From NCBI RefSeq assembly GCF_001984155.1, contig NZ_MTQO01000038.1, positions 124,001-188,000 on the forward strand: DNA of 64,000 bases, read 5' to 3'. The notes beneath the pieces are model-generated. The model did no database searches. It was given only the letters and a program-made list of their open reading frames with translations, and was not told where the DNA came from. This DNA is from Actinosynnema sp. ALI-1.44. Its GTDB lineage: Bacteria > Actinomycetota > Actinomycetes > Mycobacteriales > Pseudonocardiaceae. Position numbers and translations under genes: made by a program. Below are positions 1-8,426 of this stretch, in pieces (the first letter of the stretch is position 1; every line of letters starts with the position of its first letter).

Positions 1-666
1 TTCACGCGCGGTCTGTAAGAACGTGCCCGCCGCGGTGACCTCGTCGAGCGGCGGCGGTTCCGCCTGCCATGCGCCGGACAACATCGGCATCGCCCCGTCC
101 CACCTGGCCGCGCGGCGCATCGGCGGCAGGTTGGGCCACCTGCCACCCACCCAGATCGGCACACGCGGCCGTTGCACCGGCGTCGGCCGGAAGATCACAT
201 CCCGCACTGTCACGTGCTTGCCTTCGAACGTGGTGCGTTCGCCCGACCAGAGCCGGTCGAGCACCGTCAGGCCTTCGTCGAGCCGCTCGGCCAGCACCCG
301 CCGGGACGTCGGTTCGCCGAACGTGCCGTACTCGTCCTCCACCGGCTCGCCGAGGCCGACGCCGAGGACCATCCGACCGCCGGTGAGCCGGTCGAGCGTG
401 GCCACTTCGCGGGCGAGTTTCTGCGGTCTGCGGCGGGCGACCGGGGTGATCATCGTGCCCAGCCTGATCCGGCTGGTGACCATGGCCGCCGCGGTGAGCA
501 GGATCCACGGATCGGCGATCTCCCTGACCAAGCCCTTCTCGTGCACGACGTGGTCCCAGACGAACAGCGCGTCCCACCCGGCGTGCTCGACCGCCTGGGC
601 GAGGACCGCGACGGCCTCCGGGTCGGCGAAGTCGCCGAAGTTGGGGATGTTCACCGAGAATCGCAT
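1..666 (-). CDS. LLM-class flavin/F420-dependent oxidoreductase, partial
   Basis: Luciferase-like monooxygenase family protein; 222 codons are visible and the frame is still open at the window edge, so the C-terminus is missing. The protein opens MRFSVNIPNFGDF, followed by the family segments WDALFVWDHVVHEKG and RLGTMITPVARRRPQK, a GGRMVLGVGLGEP stretch and PIWVGGRWP, all typical of TIM-barrel LLM enzymes that use reduced F420 or FMN. The substrate cannot be told. A longer frame on the same strand (2-862) encodes nothing family-like and is a high-GC shadow. The gene is divergent from the histidine phosphatase, with 49 bases between the two starts. F420 rather than FMN is inferred from actinobacterial context only. 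Confidence 0.85.
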   Translation of the reverse strand, partial: MRFSVNIPNFGDFADPEAVAVLAQAVEHAGWDALFVWDHVVHEKGLVREIADPWILLTAAAMVTSRIRLGTMITPVARRRPQKLAREVATLDRLTGGRMVLGVGLGEPVEDEYGTFGEPTSRRVLAERLDEGLTVLDRLWSGERTTFEGKHVTVRDVIFRPTPVQRPRVPIWVGGRWPNLPPMRRAARWDGAMPMLSGAWQAEPPPLDEVTAAGTFLQTARE

Positions 667-715
667 GCCTCACACCATGCACCCACCCACCGACAAAACT
701 GCGAGACTGGGTCGC

Positions 716-1153
716 ATGACCGTCCGCACGCTGCTGATACTCCGGCACGCCAGCGCCGCGAACGCGGTGGGCCTCGCCGACGTGGAGCGGCCGTTGACGC
801 CGATCGGCCGCGAGGAGGCCACGAAGGTGGGCCGCGAGCTGGCGTCGATGCGCCCCGGGCACGTGCTGTGCTCACCGGCGCTGCGGACAAGGCAGACCTG
901 GGACCGCGTGCGTGCCGAGTTGCCGAACCAGCCCGGGGTCACGTTCGACCAGAGCATGTATCTGGCTGGAGTGGACACTCTGCGCGAACTGGTCTGGCAG
1001 ACCGGCGACGAGGTGACCACGCTGCTGCTGATCGGCCACAACCCCGCTGTGCACGAGCTGGCCTGGGCCCTGCTCGGCGAGCTGGCGCCACAGCGCTTCC
1101 CACCTGCCAGTCTCGCGGCGGTCGAGTTCGACGGGGACTGGACGCAGCTCTAG
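716..1153 (+). CDS. SixA-like histidine phosphatase family protein
   Basis: Single-domain phosphoglycerate-mutase-like (histidine phosphatase) protein of 145 residues, the size of SixA. The N-terminal LILRHASAA supplies the RH catalytic motif, LCSPALRTRQTW the conserved arginine region, and LLIGHNPAVHELA the second catalytic histidine. SixA proteins remove phosphate from phosphohistidine, but paralogues act on small phosphate esters, so the substrate is not certain. The ATG giving MTVRTLLILRHA was chosen because the catalytic RH then lies about ten residues in, as in the family; in-frame starts at 677 and further upstream would add an unrelated tail. No strong Shine-Dalgarno is visible. Confidence 0.85.
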   Translation: MTVRTLLILRHASAANAVGLADVERPLTPIGREEATKVGRELASMRPGHVLCSPALRTRQTWDRVRAELPNQPGVTFDQSMYLAGVDTLRELVWQTGDEVTTLLLIGHNPAVHELAWALLGELAPQRFPPASLAAVEFDGDWTQL

Positions 1154-1216
1154 CGCGACGCGCGGCACCGGGCGAGGTTGCTGAGAAATTCCTGCCAATT
1201 CTTTTGCCTGCCCCAC

Positions 1217-1244
1217 GCAACGGGGTCACAGCTCGGTACGTCTT
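1217..1244 (+). promoter_or_regulatory. ECF-type promoter of the first surface protein
   Basis: A GCAAC box, 17 bases, then CGTCTT. The same GCAAC-N16/17-CGTC pattern stands before the second paralogue and the sortase gene. A further shared block, CGAGGTTGCT at 1173-1182, lies 44 bases upstream of the GCAAC; the paralogue has it 43 bases upstream. The pair resembles -35 (GGAAC/GTAAC) and -10 (CGTC/CGTT) boxes read by ECF sigma factors. Not tested. Confidence 0.55.
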
Positions 1245-1290
1245 CATGAGTGCGAAAAGCAAACAGGCAGAAATCAAAGGGGACTTTCTC

Positions 1291-1878
1291 ATGCGCAAGA
1301 ACACTCTCGCCGGTGCGGTCGCTTTCGGTATCGCTGGTCTGTTCATTGTCGGCGGCGTCGCGAATGCCGACCAGGGGCCGGGGACGGACGTCGTCGGCAA
1401 GGTCAGCGTCGACAAGAAGTCGTACAAGGCGGGCGACGTCGTCGACGTGAGCGGTGAGTGCCACAAGGCCGGTTCCAGGGACTACACGGTCACCTCGCCC
1501 GCCTTCGCGTCCGCGGTCAAGGTCGTCGACCCGCAGACCGACTTCTTCGCCGGGAAGACCAAGGTCGGCAAGGACGTCAAGCCCGGCTCCTACGCGGTCA
1601 GCTTCCAGTGCGGCGGCCAGGCCATCAGCACGAAGGTGACGGTGGTGGCGACCGAGAAGAAGCAGGTCAAGCCGGTCGAGACGACGAAGAAGGAGAGCGG
1701 CCAGGTCGCCGTCAAGCCGAAGGGCTCGGCGAACACCGGCGGGGGTGACGTGGTGGCGGCCCCGGCGCAGGAGTCCGGTTCGAACACCGGCCTGTACGTG
1801 CTGGGCGGCGCCGGTCTGCTGGCTGCCGGTGGTGCGGGCGCGTTCATGCTGCGCCGCCGCTCGCGTACCCAGAACTGA
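1291..1878 (+). CDS. secreted, membrane-tailed surface protein, possible sortase substrate (paralogue 1)
   Basis: A 195-residue protein starting MRKNTLAGAVAFGIAG with a Sec signal peptide (cleavage near ANA-DQ). It then has an Ig-like beta-rich region of about 100 residues with two cysteines (GECHKAG, FQCGGQ), a Lys/Thr/Pro linker, and a C-terminal hydrophobic helix ending in LRRRSRTQN. That tail has the shape of a sortase sorting signal but no LPXTG; the candidate motifs are PKGSANTGGG and GSNTGLYVLGG. AAAGGGG precedes the ATG by eight bases. It is a tandem paralogue of the next gene, including the promoter, and a class F sortase follows, which supports cell-wall anchoring. Biological role unknown. 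Confidence 0.8.
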   Translation: MRKNTLAGAVAFGIAGLFIVGGVANADQGPGTDVVGKVSVDKKSYKAGDVVDVSGECHKAGSRDYTVTSPAFASAVKVVDPQTDFFAGKTKVGKDVKPGSYAVSFQCGGQAISTKVTVVATEKKQVKPVETTKKESGQVAVKPKGSANTGGGDVVAAPAQESGSNTGLYVLGGAGLLAAGGAGAFMLRRRSRTQN

Positions 1879-1896
1879 AAATCGACCGCACGCTGG

Positions 1897-1933
1897 GTGG
1901 CCCTGTCCCGGGGAAGGGGACAGGGCCACTTTT
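1897..1933 (+). terminator. strong intrinsic terminator
   Basis: Perfect 13-base arms (GTGGCCCTGTCCC and its complement) around a 7-base loop, followed by TTTT. It lies directly after paralogue 1 and before the promoter of paralogue 2, so the two genes are separate transcripts. Confidence 0.85.
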
Positions 1934-1993
1934 GTGTGTGCGGCCCGGCCCGAGGTTGCTTCGAAAATCCGACTTTTATGTGTCGATCCTCGG

Positions 1994-2020
1994 GCAACCG
2001 GCAGGCACCCGGGGCGTCTT
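1994..2020 (+). promoter_or_regulatory. ECF-type promoter of the second surface protein
   Basis: GCAAC, 16 bases, CGTCTT, with CGAGGTTGCT at 1951-1960 upstream and a TATGGGTGAGAAAACGAAA leader after it that closely matches the leader of paralogue 1. Conservation of spacing and of the upstream block shows that the duplication included the control region. Confidence 0.55.
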
Positions 2021-2069
2021 TATGGGTGAGAAAACGAAATGAAGAACTTCGAACCTGGGGGAACCCGAA

Positions 2070-2690
2070 ATGCGCAAGAACACCTTCTTTGGCTCCATTG
2101 CTCTCGGAATCGCCGGCCTGGCGCTGGCCGCGCCCATGGCGAACGCGGCGACCGCGAAGGGCTCGCTCGCCTTCGACGCCGACCCGTTGATGCCCGGTGA
2201 CAGAGTGACTCTGATCGCCCGCTGCGACGCGCCGGGCTTCACCGGCGCGAAGGTCGACTCGACCGCGCTCGCGCCCAGCGAACTCACCCCCGGCGACCAG
2301 TTCGGCAAGGGGTTCTACGCGCTGGCCCAGATCAAGAAGGACATCAAGTTCGGCACCTACCCGGTCTCCTTCACCTGCGGCTCCACGCGTGTCACGGCCA
2401 ACCTGACCATCAGCGACAAGGGCCGCAAGCCCGCCACGGAGCTGGAGAAGACCACCACCAAGCCCGCTCCGGCGAAGCCCGCCCCGGTCAAGAAGCACGA
2501 GCCCGCTCAGGTTGCCGTGAAGCCGAAGGGTGCCGCGGACACGGGCGAGGGTGACGTTGCTCCGGTCAACACCGCTGCGCCGGTGCAGGAGTCGGGTTCG
2601 AACACGGGTCTGTACGTGCTGGGTGGTGCGGGTCTGCTGGCTGCTGGTGGTGCGGGTGCGTTCGTGCTCCGTCGCCGCTCGCGTGCCTGA
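2070..2690 (+). CDS. secreted, membrane-tailed surface protein, possible sortase substrate (paralogue 2)
   Basis: A 206-residue paralogue of the gene before it: signal peptide MRKNTFFGSIALGIAG...ANA, a beta-rich region with two cysteines (ARCDAPG, FTCGST), a Lys/Pro linker, then QVAVKPKGAADTGEG and a tail ESGSNTGLYVLGGAGLL ending in LRRRSRA. QVAVKPKG and SGSNTGLYVLGGAGLLAAGG are identical in both paralogues while the ectodomains differ, so the tail is under the stronger constraint. GGGGG lies eight bases before the ATG. Probably anchored or membrane-held at the surface; no ligand or enzyme activity can be read from it. Confidence 0.8.
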   Translation: MRKNTFFGSIALGIAGLALAAPMANAATAKGSLAFDADPLMPGDRVTLIARCDAPGFTGAKVDSTALAPSELTPGDQFGKGFYALAQIKKDIKFGTYPVSFTCGSTRVTANLTISDKGRKPATELEKTTTKPAPAKPAPVKKHEPAQVAVKPKGAADTGEGDVAPVNTAAPVQESGSNTGLYVLGGAGLLAAGGAGAFVLRRRSRA

Positions 2691-2703
2691 TCAGTCAGCA
2701 CAC

Positions 2704-2728
2704 GCAACGGAACTGCGGCGCACACGTC
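2704..2728 (+). promoter_or_regulatory. ECF-type promoter of the sortase gene
   Basis: GCAAC, 16 bases, CGTC, in the 66-base gap before the sortase. The first ten bases, CACGCAACGG, match the -35 region of paralogue 1 exactly (1214-1223). This puts the sortase in the same predicted regulon as its two presumed substrates. Confidence 0.5.
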
Positions 2729-2756
2729 ATAGGAAGTACGGAAGGGAGTGAGCGTC

Positions 2757-3371
2757 ATGCGGAAATGGCTGGGTGGCGCGGTTGTCGCGTTGGCCTTGGT
2801 GCTGGGTGCTTGTTCGGGGGAACAGGCAGCGGCGCCGCGACCGGCGGAGACCACGTCCGCTGATCCGTCTCAGGGGGCGCAGACGGACCAGCAGGGAGCG
2901 ACCGCGCTGTCCGCCTCCACGCCGACGGAGGTCTCGATCCCGAAGATCGGGGCACACTCCACATTGGTGCCGCTCGGCCTCAATCCCGATGAGACAGTGC
3001 AGGTCCCGCCTGTGACGCAGCCGATGCAGGCGGGCTGGTACGACAAGGCGCCGACCCCGGGGGAGGTCGGGCCCGCCGTGATCCTCGGCCACGTCGACGG
3101 CGACCACAAACCGGGAATCTTCTACAAGCTCAAGGACGTGGCGCCGGGCGACGAAGTCCTGGTGTCCCGCAGCGACGGGGTCAAGGTGCGGTTCGTCGTC
3201 GACCGGGTGAAGCAGGTCTCGAAGGACGACTTCCCGACCGACGAGGTGTACGGGGACACCACGAAGCCGGAACTGCGCCTGATCACGTGTGGCGGCGTGT
3301 TCGACAAGTCCGCCCGTAGCTACAAGGACAACATCATCGTTTTCGCGACGATGAAGCAAACGGCGCGTTAG
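2757..3371 (+). CDS. class F sortase, lipoprotein
   Basis: A 204-residue sortase: lipobox LVLGAC with Cys19, a Ser/Thr/Gln-rich spacer, then the sortase barrel. Catalytic residues are visible as His112 (VILGHVDG), Cys178 (LRLITCGG) and Arg187 (KSARSYKDNII). The pattern and the small size match actinobacterial class F sortases, transpeptidases that cut a C-terminal sorting signal and join the protein to the cell wall or another acceptor. The ATG was chosen because GGAAGGGAG lies about nine bases upstream; an in-frame GTG at 2748 overlaps that site. The two membrane-tailed proteins just upstream are the obvious substrates. A lipid anchor instead of a transmembrane helix is a notable variation. 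Confidence 0.88.
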   Translation: MRKWLGGAVVALALVLGACSGEQAAAPRPAETTSADPSQGAQTDQQGATALSASTPTEVSIPKIGAHSTLVPLGLNPDETVQVPPVTQPMQAGWYDKAPTPGEVGPAVILGHVDGDHKPGIFYKLKDVAPGDEVLVSRSDGVKVRFVVDRVKQVSKDDFPTDEVYGDTTKPELRLITCGGVFDKSARSYKDNIIVFATMKQTAR

Positions 3372-3372
3372 C

Positions 3373-4101
3373 ATGCGCGGCATGATCCGTGCATTCGTCG
3401 CCGCTGTCGTGGTGATGGTCTCGTCGGCTGTCCCCGCCGCAGCGGCGTCTGCTTCGTATGGCGAATACTCCCTCATGTTCGGCCGCAACGCCGGACAGGT
3501 GTGGTCAGGCGACCAGGCCGCGAGCCAGTGGGCGTGGAAACCGCTGGGCCCGAACGAGTCGGAGATCAGTTGGGGGTCACCTGCGGCGTGGCCGCCGGGC
3601 GGCGGAGAACACTTCGTCAAGGATGGTGACTGGGTCCTGTTGAACGGGTACTTCGACCACACCAACAACGCCTTCAACACGCAACGCGTCACGGCGGAAT
3701 ATATCGGGGACGCGAATTGCCAGAACCTCAAGCCGATCGAGTCCAACGGCGGCCGCCAGCACTACGTGCGCTGGACGATTCCGGCAACGGGTTACTGCCT
3801 CAAGGCGACGGGCACGATCACGGTGGGAGCCAACGGAGTGGTGGTGCGGTTCCAGCACGACCAGATCTGGTCCCCGCCCGCGCCGTGCAGCAATCAGTAC
3901 TTCGGTGCGCAGACGTGTATCAAGCAGCGCGAGCGCTGGTCCGACGACAACGGGCACCCGTTCTCGTTGTCACTCGAACGTGACCAGTACATAGCGAAGG
4001 GCCTCGGCATGGCCTTCAAGATCGACCACTTCTTCGACCGCAAATGGCCTGCGGGCCACCCGGCGTGGCACGCGGCCTTGCGCTACGCGTGGACTTGGTG
4101 A
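3373..4101 (+). CDS. secreted protein of unknown function
   Basis: Follows the sortase stop by one base (TAG C ATG), so it is probably co-transcribed and translationally coupled. The 242-residue product has a signal peptide (hydrophobic core FVAAVVVMVSSAVPAAAASA) and a mature domain rich in Trp, Asn and Gln with four cysteines (DANCQ, TGYCLK, APCSN, QTCIK) that could form two disulfides. There is no membrane tail and no sorting motif, so it should be freely secreted. No family is recognised. An in-frame ATG three codons in is an equally possible start. Confidence 0.75.
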   Translation: MRGMIRAFVAAVVVMVSSAVPAAAASASYGEYSLMFGRNAGQVWSGDQAASQWAWKPLGPNESEISWGSPAAWPPGGGEHFVKDGDWVLLNGYFDHTNNAFNTQRVTAEYIGDANCQNLKPIESNGGRQHYVRWTIPATGYCLKATGTITVGANGVVVRFQHDQIWSPPAPCSNQYFGAQTCIKQRERWSDDNGHPFSLSLERDQYIAKGLGMAFKIDHFFDRKWPAGHPAWHAALRYAWTW

Positions 4102-4116
4102 CCGTCGCGGAAGTTG

Positions 4117-4144
4117 AAGCCGGTGCCTGATCAGGCACCGGCTT
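4117..4144. terminator. perfect palindrome between convergent genes
   Basis: Two 14-base arms with no spacer (AAGCCGGTGCCTGA and its complement), flanked by A and T on the two sides, between the secreted-protein gene and glpK. The symmetry suits a bidirectional terminator; with no central loop it could also be a protein-binding palindrome. Confidence 0.7.
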
Positions 4145-4169
4145 GATCCGGCGGGGTTGCCGGGGTGAT

Positions 4170-5678
4170 TCAGTCGGTCACCCAGTCGAAGGTCTTCGTC
4201 ACGGCTTTCTTCCACTCGCCGAACAGCGCTTCGCGCTTGGTTCCGTCGAGTGCCGGGTCCCATTGCTTGTCCTTGGCCCAATTGTTGCGGATGTCGTCTT
4301 CTCCCGACCAGAAGCCGACTGCCAGGCCTGCCGCGTAGGCCGCGCCCAGTGCCGTCGTCTCCGCCACCACCGGGCGGATCACGGGCACGTCCAGGATGTC
4401 CGCCTGGAACTGCATCAGCAGCTCGTTGGCGACCATTCCGCCGTCCACCTTCAGCGCTGTCAGCGGCACGCCGGAGTCCGCGTTCATCGCGTCGATCACC
4501 TCACGCGACTGGAACGCCGTCGCCTCCAGCACCGCGCGGGCCAGGTGTCCTTTGTTGACGAACCTGGTCAGGCCGACGATCGCACCACGCGCGTCGGACC
4601 GCCAGTACGGCGCGAACAGGCCGGAGAACGCGGGCACGAAGTAGCAGCCGCCGTTGTCCTCGACGCTGCGTGCGTGCTCCTCGATCTCCGCCGCTGACGT
4701 GATCATCCCCAGGTTGTCGCGGATCCACTGCACCAGCGAGCCCGTCACGGCGATCGAGCCTTCCAGCGCGTACACCGTGTCGTTGCTGCCGATCTTGTAG
4801 CAGACCGTTGTCAGCAGGCCGTTCTCGCTCATCACCTTCTCTGTTCCGGTGTTGAGCAGGACGAAGTTGCCTGTTCCGTAGGTGTTCTTCGCTTCTCCCG
4901 GCGACAGGCACGCCTGGCCGAAGGTCGCCGCCTGCTGGTCGCCGAGGATCCCGGCGATCGGCACGCCCGCCAGCGCGCCCTTCTCGCGCACGTTCCCGTA
5001 GACTTCCGAGGAGGACCGGATCTCCGGCAGCATCGACAGCGGGATGCCCATCTCACCCGCGATCTCCGCGTCCCACTGGAGGGTGTCCAGGTCCATCAGC
5101 ATGGTCCTGGACGCGTTCGTCGGGTCCGTGACGTGCACGCCGCCTTCCGGGCCGCCGGTCATGTTCCACAGCACCCAGGTGTCCATGTTGCCGAACAGCA
5201 GTTCGCCGCGCTCCGCCCGGTCGCGCGCACCGTCCACATTGTCCAGGATCCAGCGGATCTTCGGCCCGGAGAAGTACGTCGCCAAGGGCAGACCCGTCTT
5301 GGCGCGGTAGCGTTCCTGCCCGCCGCCCAAGCCACCCAGTTCGTTGACGATCTTGTCCGTCCTGGTGTCCTGCCAGACGATCGCGTTGTAGACCGGTTTC
5401 CCGGTCTTCTTGTCCCACACCACCGCCGTCTCGCGCTGGTTGGTGATCCCGACCGCCGCGATGTCCGACACGTGCAGGTCCGCTTTCGCGACCGCGCCCG
5501 CGGCCACTTCGCGGGTGTTGCGCCAGACCTCCTCCGGGTTGTGCTCGACCCACCCCGCCTTGGGGAAGATCTGCTCGTGTTCCATCTGGTCGACCGAGAC
5601 CACCCGGCCGTCGTGGCTGAAGATCATGCAACGGGTGGACGTCGTGCCCTGGTCGATCGCGGCCACGTACTGGGCCAT
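4170..5678 (-). CDS. glpK: glycerol kinase
   Basis: Full-length 502-residue FGGY kinase that makes sn-glycerol 3-phosphate from glycerol and ATP in the cytosol. The N-terminus has the phosphate-binding DQGTTSTR motif; [40 protein letters not shown] and [19 protein letters not shown] are GlpK hallmarks. The ATG has a strong GGAAAGGA site upstream. It is downstream of glpF with an 18-base gap, so the two form an operon divergent from glpD; together they import, phosphorylate and oxidise glycerol. Confidence 0.97.
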   Translation of the reverse strand: MAQYVAAIDQGTTSTRCMIFSHDGRVVSVDQMEHEQIFPKAGWVEHNPEEVWRNTREVAAGAVAKADLHVSDIAAVGITNQRETAVVWDKKTGKPVYNAIVWQDTRTDKIVNELGGLGGGQERYRAKTGLPLATYFSGPKIRWILDNVDGARDRAERGELLFGNMDTWVLWNMTGGPEGGVHVTDPTNASRTMLMDLDTLQWDAEIAGEMGIPLSMLPEIRSSSEVYGNVREKGALAGVPIAGILGDQQAATFGQACLSPGEAKNTYGTGNFVLLNTGTEKVMSENGLLTTVCYKIGSNDTVYALEGSIAVTGSLVQWIRDNLGMITSAAEIEEHARSVEDNGGCYFVPAFSGLFAPYWRSDARGAIVGLTRFVNKGHLARAVLEATAFQSREVIDAMNADSGVPLTALKVDGGMVANELLMQFQADILDVPVIRPVVAETTALGAAYAAGLAVGFWSGEDDIRNNWAKDKQWDPALDGTKREALFGEWKKAVTKTFDWVTD

Positions 5679-5696
5679 GTTGAACGTCCTTTCCTG

Positions 5697-6440
5697 TCAG
5701 ACGGGCAGTACGAGGTAGAGAAGTCCGGCGAGCAGCGCGCCGATCAGCGGGCCCACGATCGGTACCCACGAGTACCCCCAGTCCGCGCTGCCCTTGCCGC
5801 GGATCGGCAGGATCGCGTACGCGATGCGGGGGCCGAGGTCGCGTGCCGGGTTGATGGCGTAGCCCGTCGGCCCGCCGAGTGACGTACCGATCACCAGCAC
5901 GACGAACGCGACGCCCGCGTAACCCAGTGCCGAGTTGCCGAACTGCGGCACACCGTCCGTGCCCGCGGCCTTGGCCGCCGGGCTCAGCAGGATCCAGCCG
6001 ACCAGCACGAACGTGCCGATCACCTCGGTCACGGTGTTCCACAGTGGATTGCGCACGGTCGGCGCGGTCGAGAAGATCCCCAGCGTGTTCTGCGGTTCGG
6101 GGTGCGTGTCGAACTGCAGCTTGTACGTCAGCCAGCACAGCGTCGCGCCGATGATCGCGCCGACCAGCTGGGCGAGGACGTAGATCGGCACGTCCGCCCA
6201 CTCGGTCTTGCCGGTGACCGCGAGACCGAGCGTGACCGCCGGGTTGAGGTGCGCACCGCTCGGCGCCGCGATGCTCGCACCGGTGAACACGGCGAACGCC
6301 CAGCCGAAGTTCACGAACAGGAATCCGGTCCCACTGCCGAGCGTGTCCCGCAGCACGTGGTTGGCCACCACGCCGGTGCCCAGCAGGATCAGTACCGCGG
6401 TGCCCAGCATCTCCCACAGGAATATCTGACCCGCGCCCAT
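5697..6440 (-). CDS. glpF: glycerol uptake facilitator (aquaglyceroporin)
   Basis: A 247-residue MIP-family channel with six hydrophobic helices and two half-helix NPA boxes, LNPAVTLG and INPARDLGPR. The Asp after the second NPA-Arg (NPARD) marks the glycerol-facilitator branch rather than water-selective aquaporins. The start is the ATG of MGAGQIFLWEMLG, which has GGAGGTG seven bases upstream; the frame runs open for 51 more codons but that stretch is not protein-like. First gene of the glpF-glpK operon. Confidence 0.95.
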   Translation of the reverse strand: MGAGQIFLWEMLGTAVLILLGTGVVANHVLRDTLGSGTGFLFVNFGWAFAVFTGASIAAPSGAHLNPAVTLGLAVTGKTEWADVPIYVLAQLVGAIIGATLCWLTYKLQFDTHPEPQNTLGIFSTAPTVRNPLWNTVTEVIGTFVLVGWILLSPAAKAAGTDGVPQFGNSALGYAGVAFVVLVIGTSLGGPTGYAINPARDLGPRIAYAILPIRGKGSADWGYSWVPIVGPLIGALLAGLLYLVLPV

Positions 6441-6665
6441 CGCCACCTCCAGCGTTCGCCCACACGGACCAGGGCAGACGGCGCGGCCCTGAGAAGGCAA
6501 CGCTGCCGGACCCTTGGTGACCAGCGACGTTAGTGTGCGCTGACAACGATGTCCATGATCCAATTGGACGCAATCCTTCTCACCTCGGGACACGGCGCGA
6601 GTGTCGCCGGTTGGCGGTAGCGTGAGGGACGAAGAGGACTACCGAGCCGGACAGGGAGGCACTTC
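6441..6665. promoter_or_regulatory. divergent glpF-glpD control region
   Basis: The 225-base gap holds the promoters of both glycerol units. TCCAATTGGA at 6559-6568 is a perfect 10-base palindrome inside a locally AT-richer stretch (TGATCCAATTGGACGCAATCC), a plausible operator. No regulator gene lies next to it in this window. GGGAGG at 6654-6659 is the glpD ribosome site. Confidence 0.4.
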
Positions 6666-8426
6666 GTGGCCAGCCGCAAGCCCGGGCAACCGGTCCGCAC
6701 CGCCGATCCGGTGACCGTCGCCGGTCGCCTCGGACCAGCCGAACGCGAGGATTCATGGCGCAGACTCGGCGAGGAGACGTTCGACCTCGTCGTGATCGGC
6801 GGCGGGGTGGTCGGCGCGGGCACCGCGCTCGACGCCGCGACCAGAGGCCTGCGCGTGGCCCTTGTGGAGGCTCGTGACCTGGCGTCCGGGACGTCGAGCC
6901 GATCGTCCAAGCTGTTCCACGGCGGGCTGCGCTACCTCGAACAGCTCGAGTTCGGCCTGGTGCGCGAGGCGTTGCGGGAACGCGAACTGATGCTCACGAG
7001 GATCGCCCCGCACCTGGTGAAACCGGTGTCCTTCCTCTACCCGCTGACCCATCGCGGCTGGGAACGGCCGTACACCGCGGCCGGGCTGTTGCTCTACGAC
7101 ACGATGGGCGGCGCGCGGTCCGTGCCCGGTCAGAAACACCTGACCAGGGCCGGTGCGCTGCGGATGGTGCCCGCGTTGAAGCGTGACGCGCTCATCGGCG
7201 GGATCCGGTACTTCGACGCGCAGTCCGACGACGCGCGGCACACCATGACGGTGGCGCGGACGGCGGCGCACTACGGCGCGGTGGTCCGGACGTCCACGCA
7301 GGTCGTCGGCATGGTCAGGGAAGCGGACCGGGTGTCGGGTGTGCGCGTGCGCGACGTCGAGGACGGCAGAGAAATCGAGGTCCAGGCCAACGCCGTGATC
7401 AACGCGACCGGCGTGTGGACCGACGAGCTGCAGCGGCTGTCCGGCAGTCGCGGCCGGTTCCGGGTGCGTGCCAGCAAAGGCGTGCACATCGTGGTCCCGC
7501 GTGACCGGATCGTGTCGGAATCCGGGCTGATCCTTCGCACAGAGAAGTCGGTTCTGTTCGTGATCCCCTGGGGGAGTCACTGGATCGTGGGAACGACCGA
7601 CACGGACTGGAATCTCGACCTGGCCCACCCGGCCGCGACCAAGGCGGACATCGACTACATCCTCGACCACGTCAACACGGTCCTCGCGACCCCGCTGACG
7701 CACGACGACATCGAAGGCGTCTACGCCGGACTGCGTCCGTTGCTCGCCGGGGAGAGCGAGGAAACCTCGAAGCTGTCCCGGGAACACGCCGTCGCGCGCG
7801 TCGCCCCGGGTTTCGTGGCCATCGCCGGTGGCAAGTACACGACGTACCGCGTGATGGCGGCGGACGCCGTCGACGCGGCCGCGGTGGACCTGCCCGGCCG
7901 GATCCAACCGTCCATAACGGACAAGGTGCCGCTGCTCGGCGCGGACGGCTACCACGCGCTGGTCAACCAGGCCGATCAGCTCGCCACGAAGGCGGGTGTG
8001 CACCCGTACCGCGTGCGGCACCTGCTCAACCGGTACGGCTCGATGGTCCACCAGGTGCTCGCGTTGGCCGAGAACCGGCCGGAGCTGCTCAAGCCGGTCA
8101 CCGCGGCACCGGACTACCTCCAGGTCGAGGTCGTGTACGCGACCAGCCACGAAGGCGCGCTGCACCTGGAGGACGTGCTGGCCAGGCGGACCCGGATCTC
8201 GATCGAGTACGCGCATCGCGGTGTGGACGCGGCCGAGCAGGTGGCGGGGCTGATGGCCGAGATCCTCGGCTGGGACGACGCGACCCGCAAGCGTGAGGTC
8301 GAGGTGTACGCCGCGCGTGTCCAGGCCGAACGCGACTCGCAGACACAGCCGAGCGACGAAGCCGCGGACGCGTTGCGGTCCAAGGCGCCTGAGGCCCGTG
8401 CGGAGATCGTCGAACCGGTCAGCTGA
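6666..8426 (+). CDS. glpD: glycerol-3-phosphate dehydrogenase (FAD, respiratory type)
   Basis: A 586-residue flavoprotein that oxidises glycerol 3-phosphate to dihydroxyacetone phosphate and feeds the quinone pool at the membrane. The dinucleotide-binding LVVIGGGVVGAGTALDA is at about residue 42, followed by ASGTSSRSSKLFHGGLRYLE, the GlpD signature, and AGGKYTTYRVMA later. The C-terminal DAO_C domain is present. The GTG start has GGGAGG upstream; an N-terminal extension of about 35 residues precedes the FAD fold, common in actinobacterial versions. The last eight bases overlap the end of the convergent espG-like gene. Confidence 0.96.
   Translation: MASRKPGQPVRTADPVTVAGRLGPAEREDSWRRLGEETFDLVVIGGGVVGAGTALDAATRGLRVALVEARDLASGTSSRSSKLFHGGLRYLEQLEFGLVREALRERELMLTRIAPHLVKPVSFLYPLTHRGWERPYTAAGLLLYDTMGGARSVPGQKHLTRAGALRMVPALKRDALIGGIRYFDAQSDDARHTMTVARTAAHYGAVVRTSTQVVGMVREADRVSGVRVRDVEDGREIEVQANAVINATGVWTDELQRLSGSRGRFRVRASKGVHIVVPRDRIVSESGLILRTEKSVLFVIPWGSHWIVGTTDTDWNLDLAHPAATKADIDYILDHVNTVLATPLTHDDIEGVYAGLRPLLAGESEETSKLSREHAVARVAPGFVAIAGGKYTTYRVMAADAVDAAAVDLPGRIQPSITDKVPLLGADGYHALVNQADQLATKAGVHPYRVRHLLNRYGSMVHQVLALAENRPELLKPVTAAPDYLQVEVVYATSHEGALHLEDVLARRTRISIEYAHRGVDAAEQVAGLMAEILGWDDATRKREVEVYAARVQAERDSQTQPSDEAADALRSKAPEARAEIVEPVS

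Noticed and set aside
2-862. 286-codon open frame on the minus strand at the left edge
   Set aside because: Its product is Arg/Gly/His-rich low-complexity sequence; the LLM protein is in another frame of the same strand.
5053-6573. 506-codon minus-strand frame over glpK and glpF
   Set aside because: Shadow of two well-recognised genes; the product has no family features.
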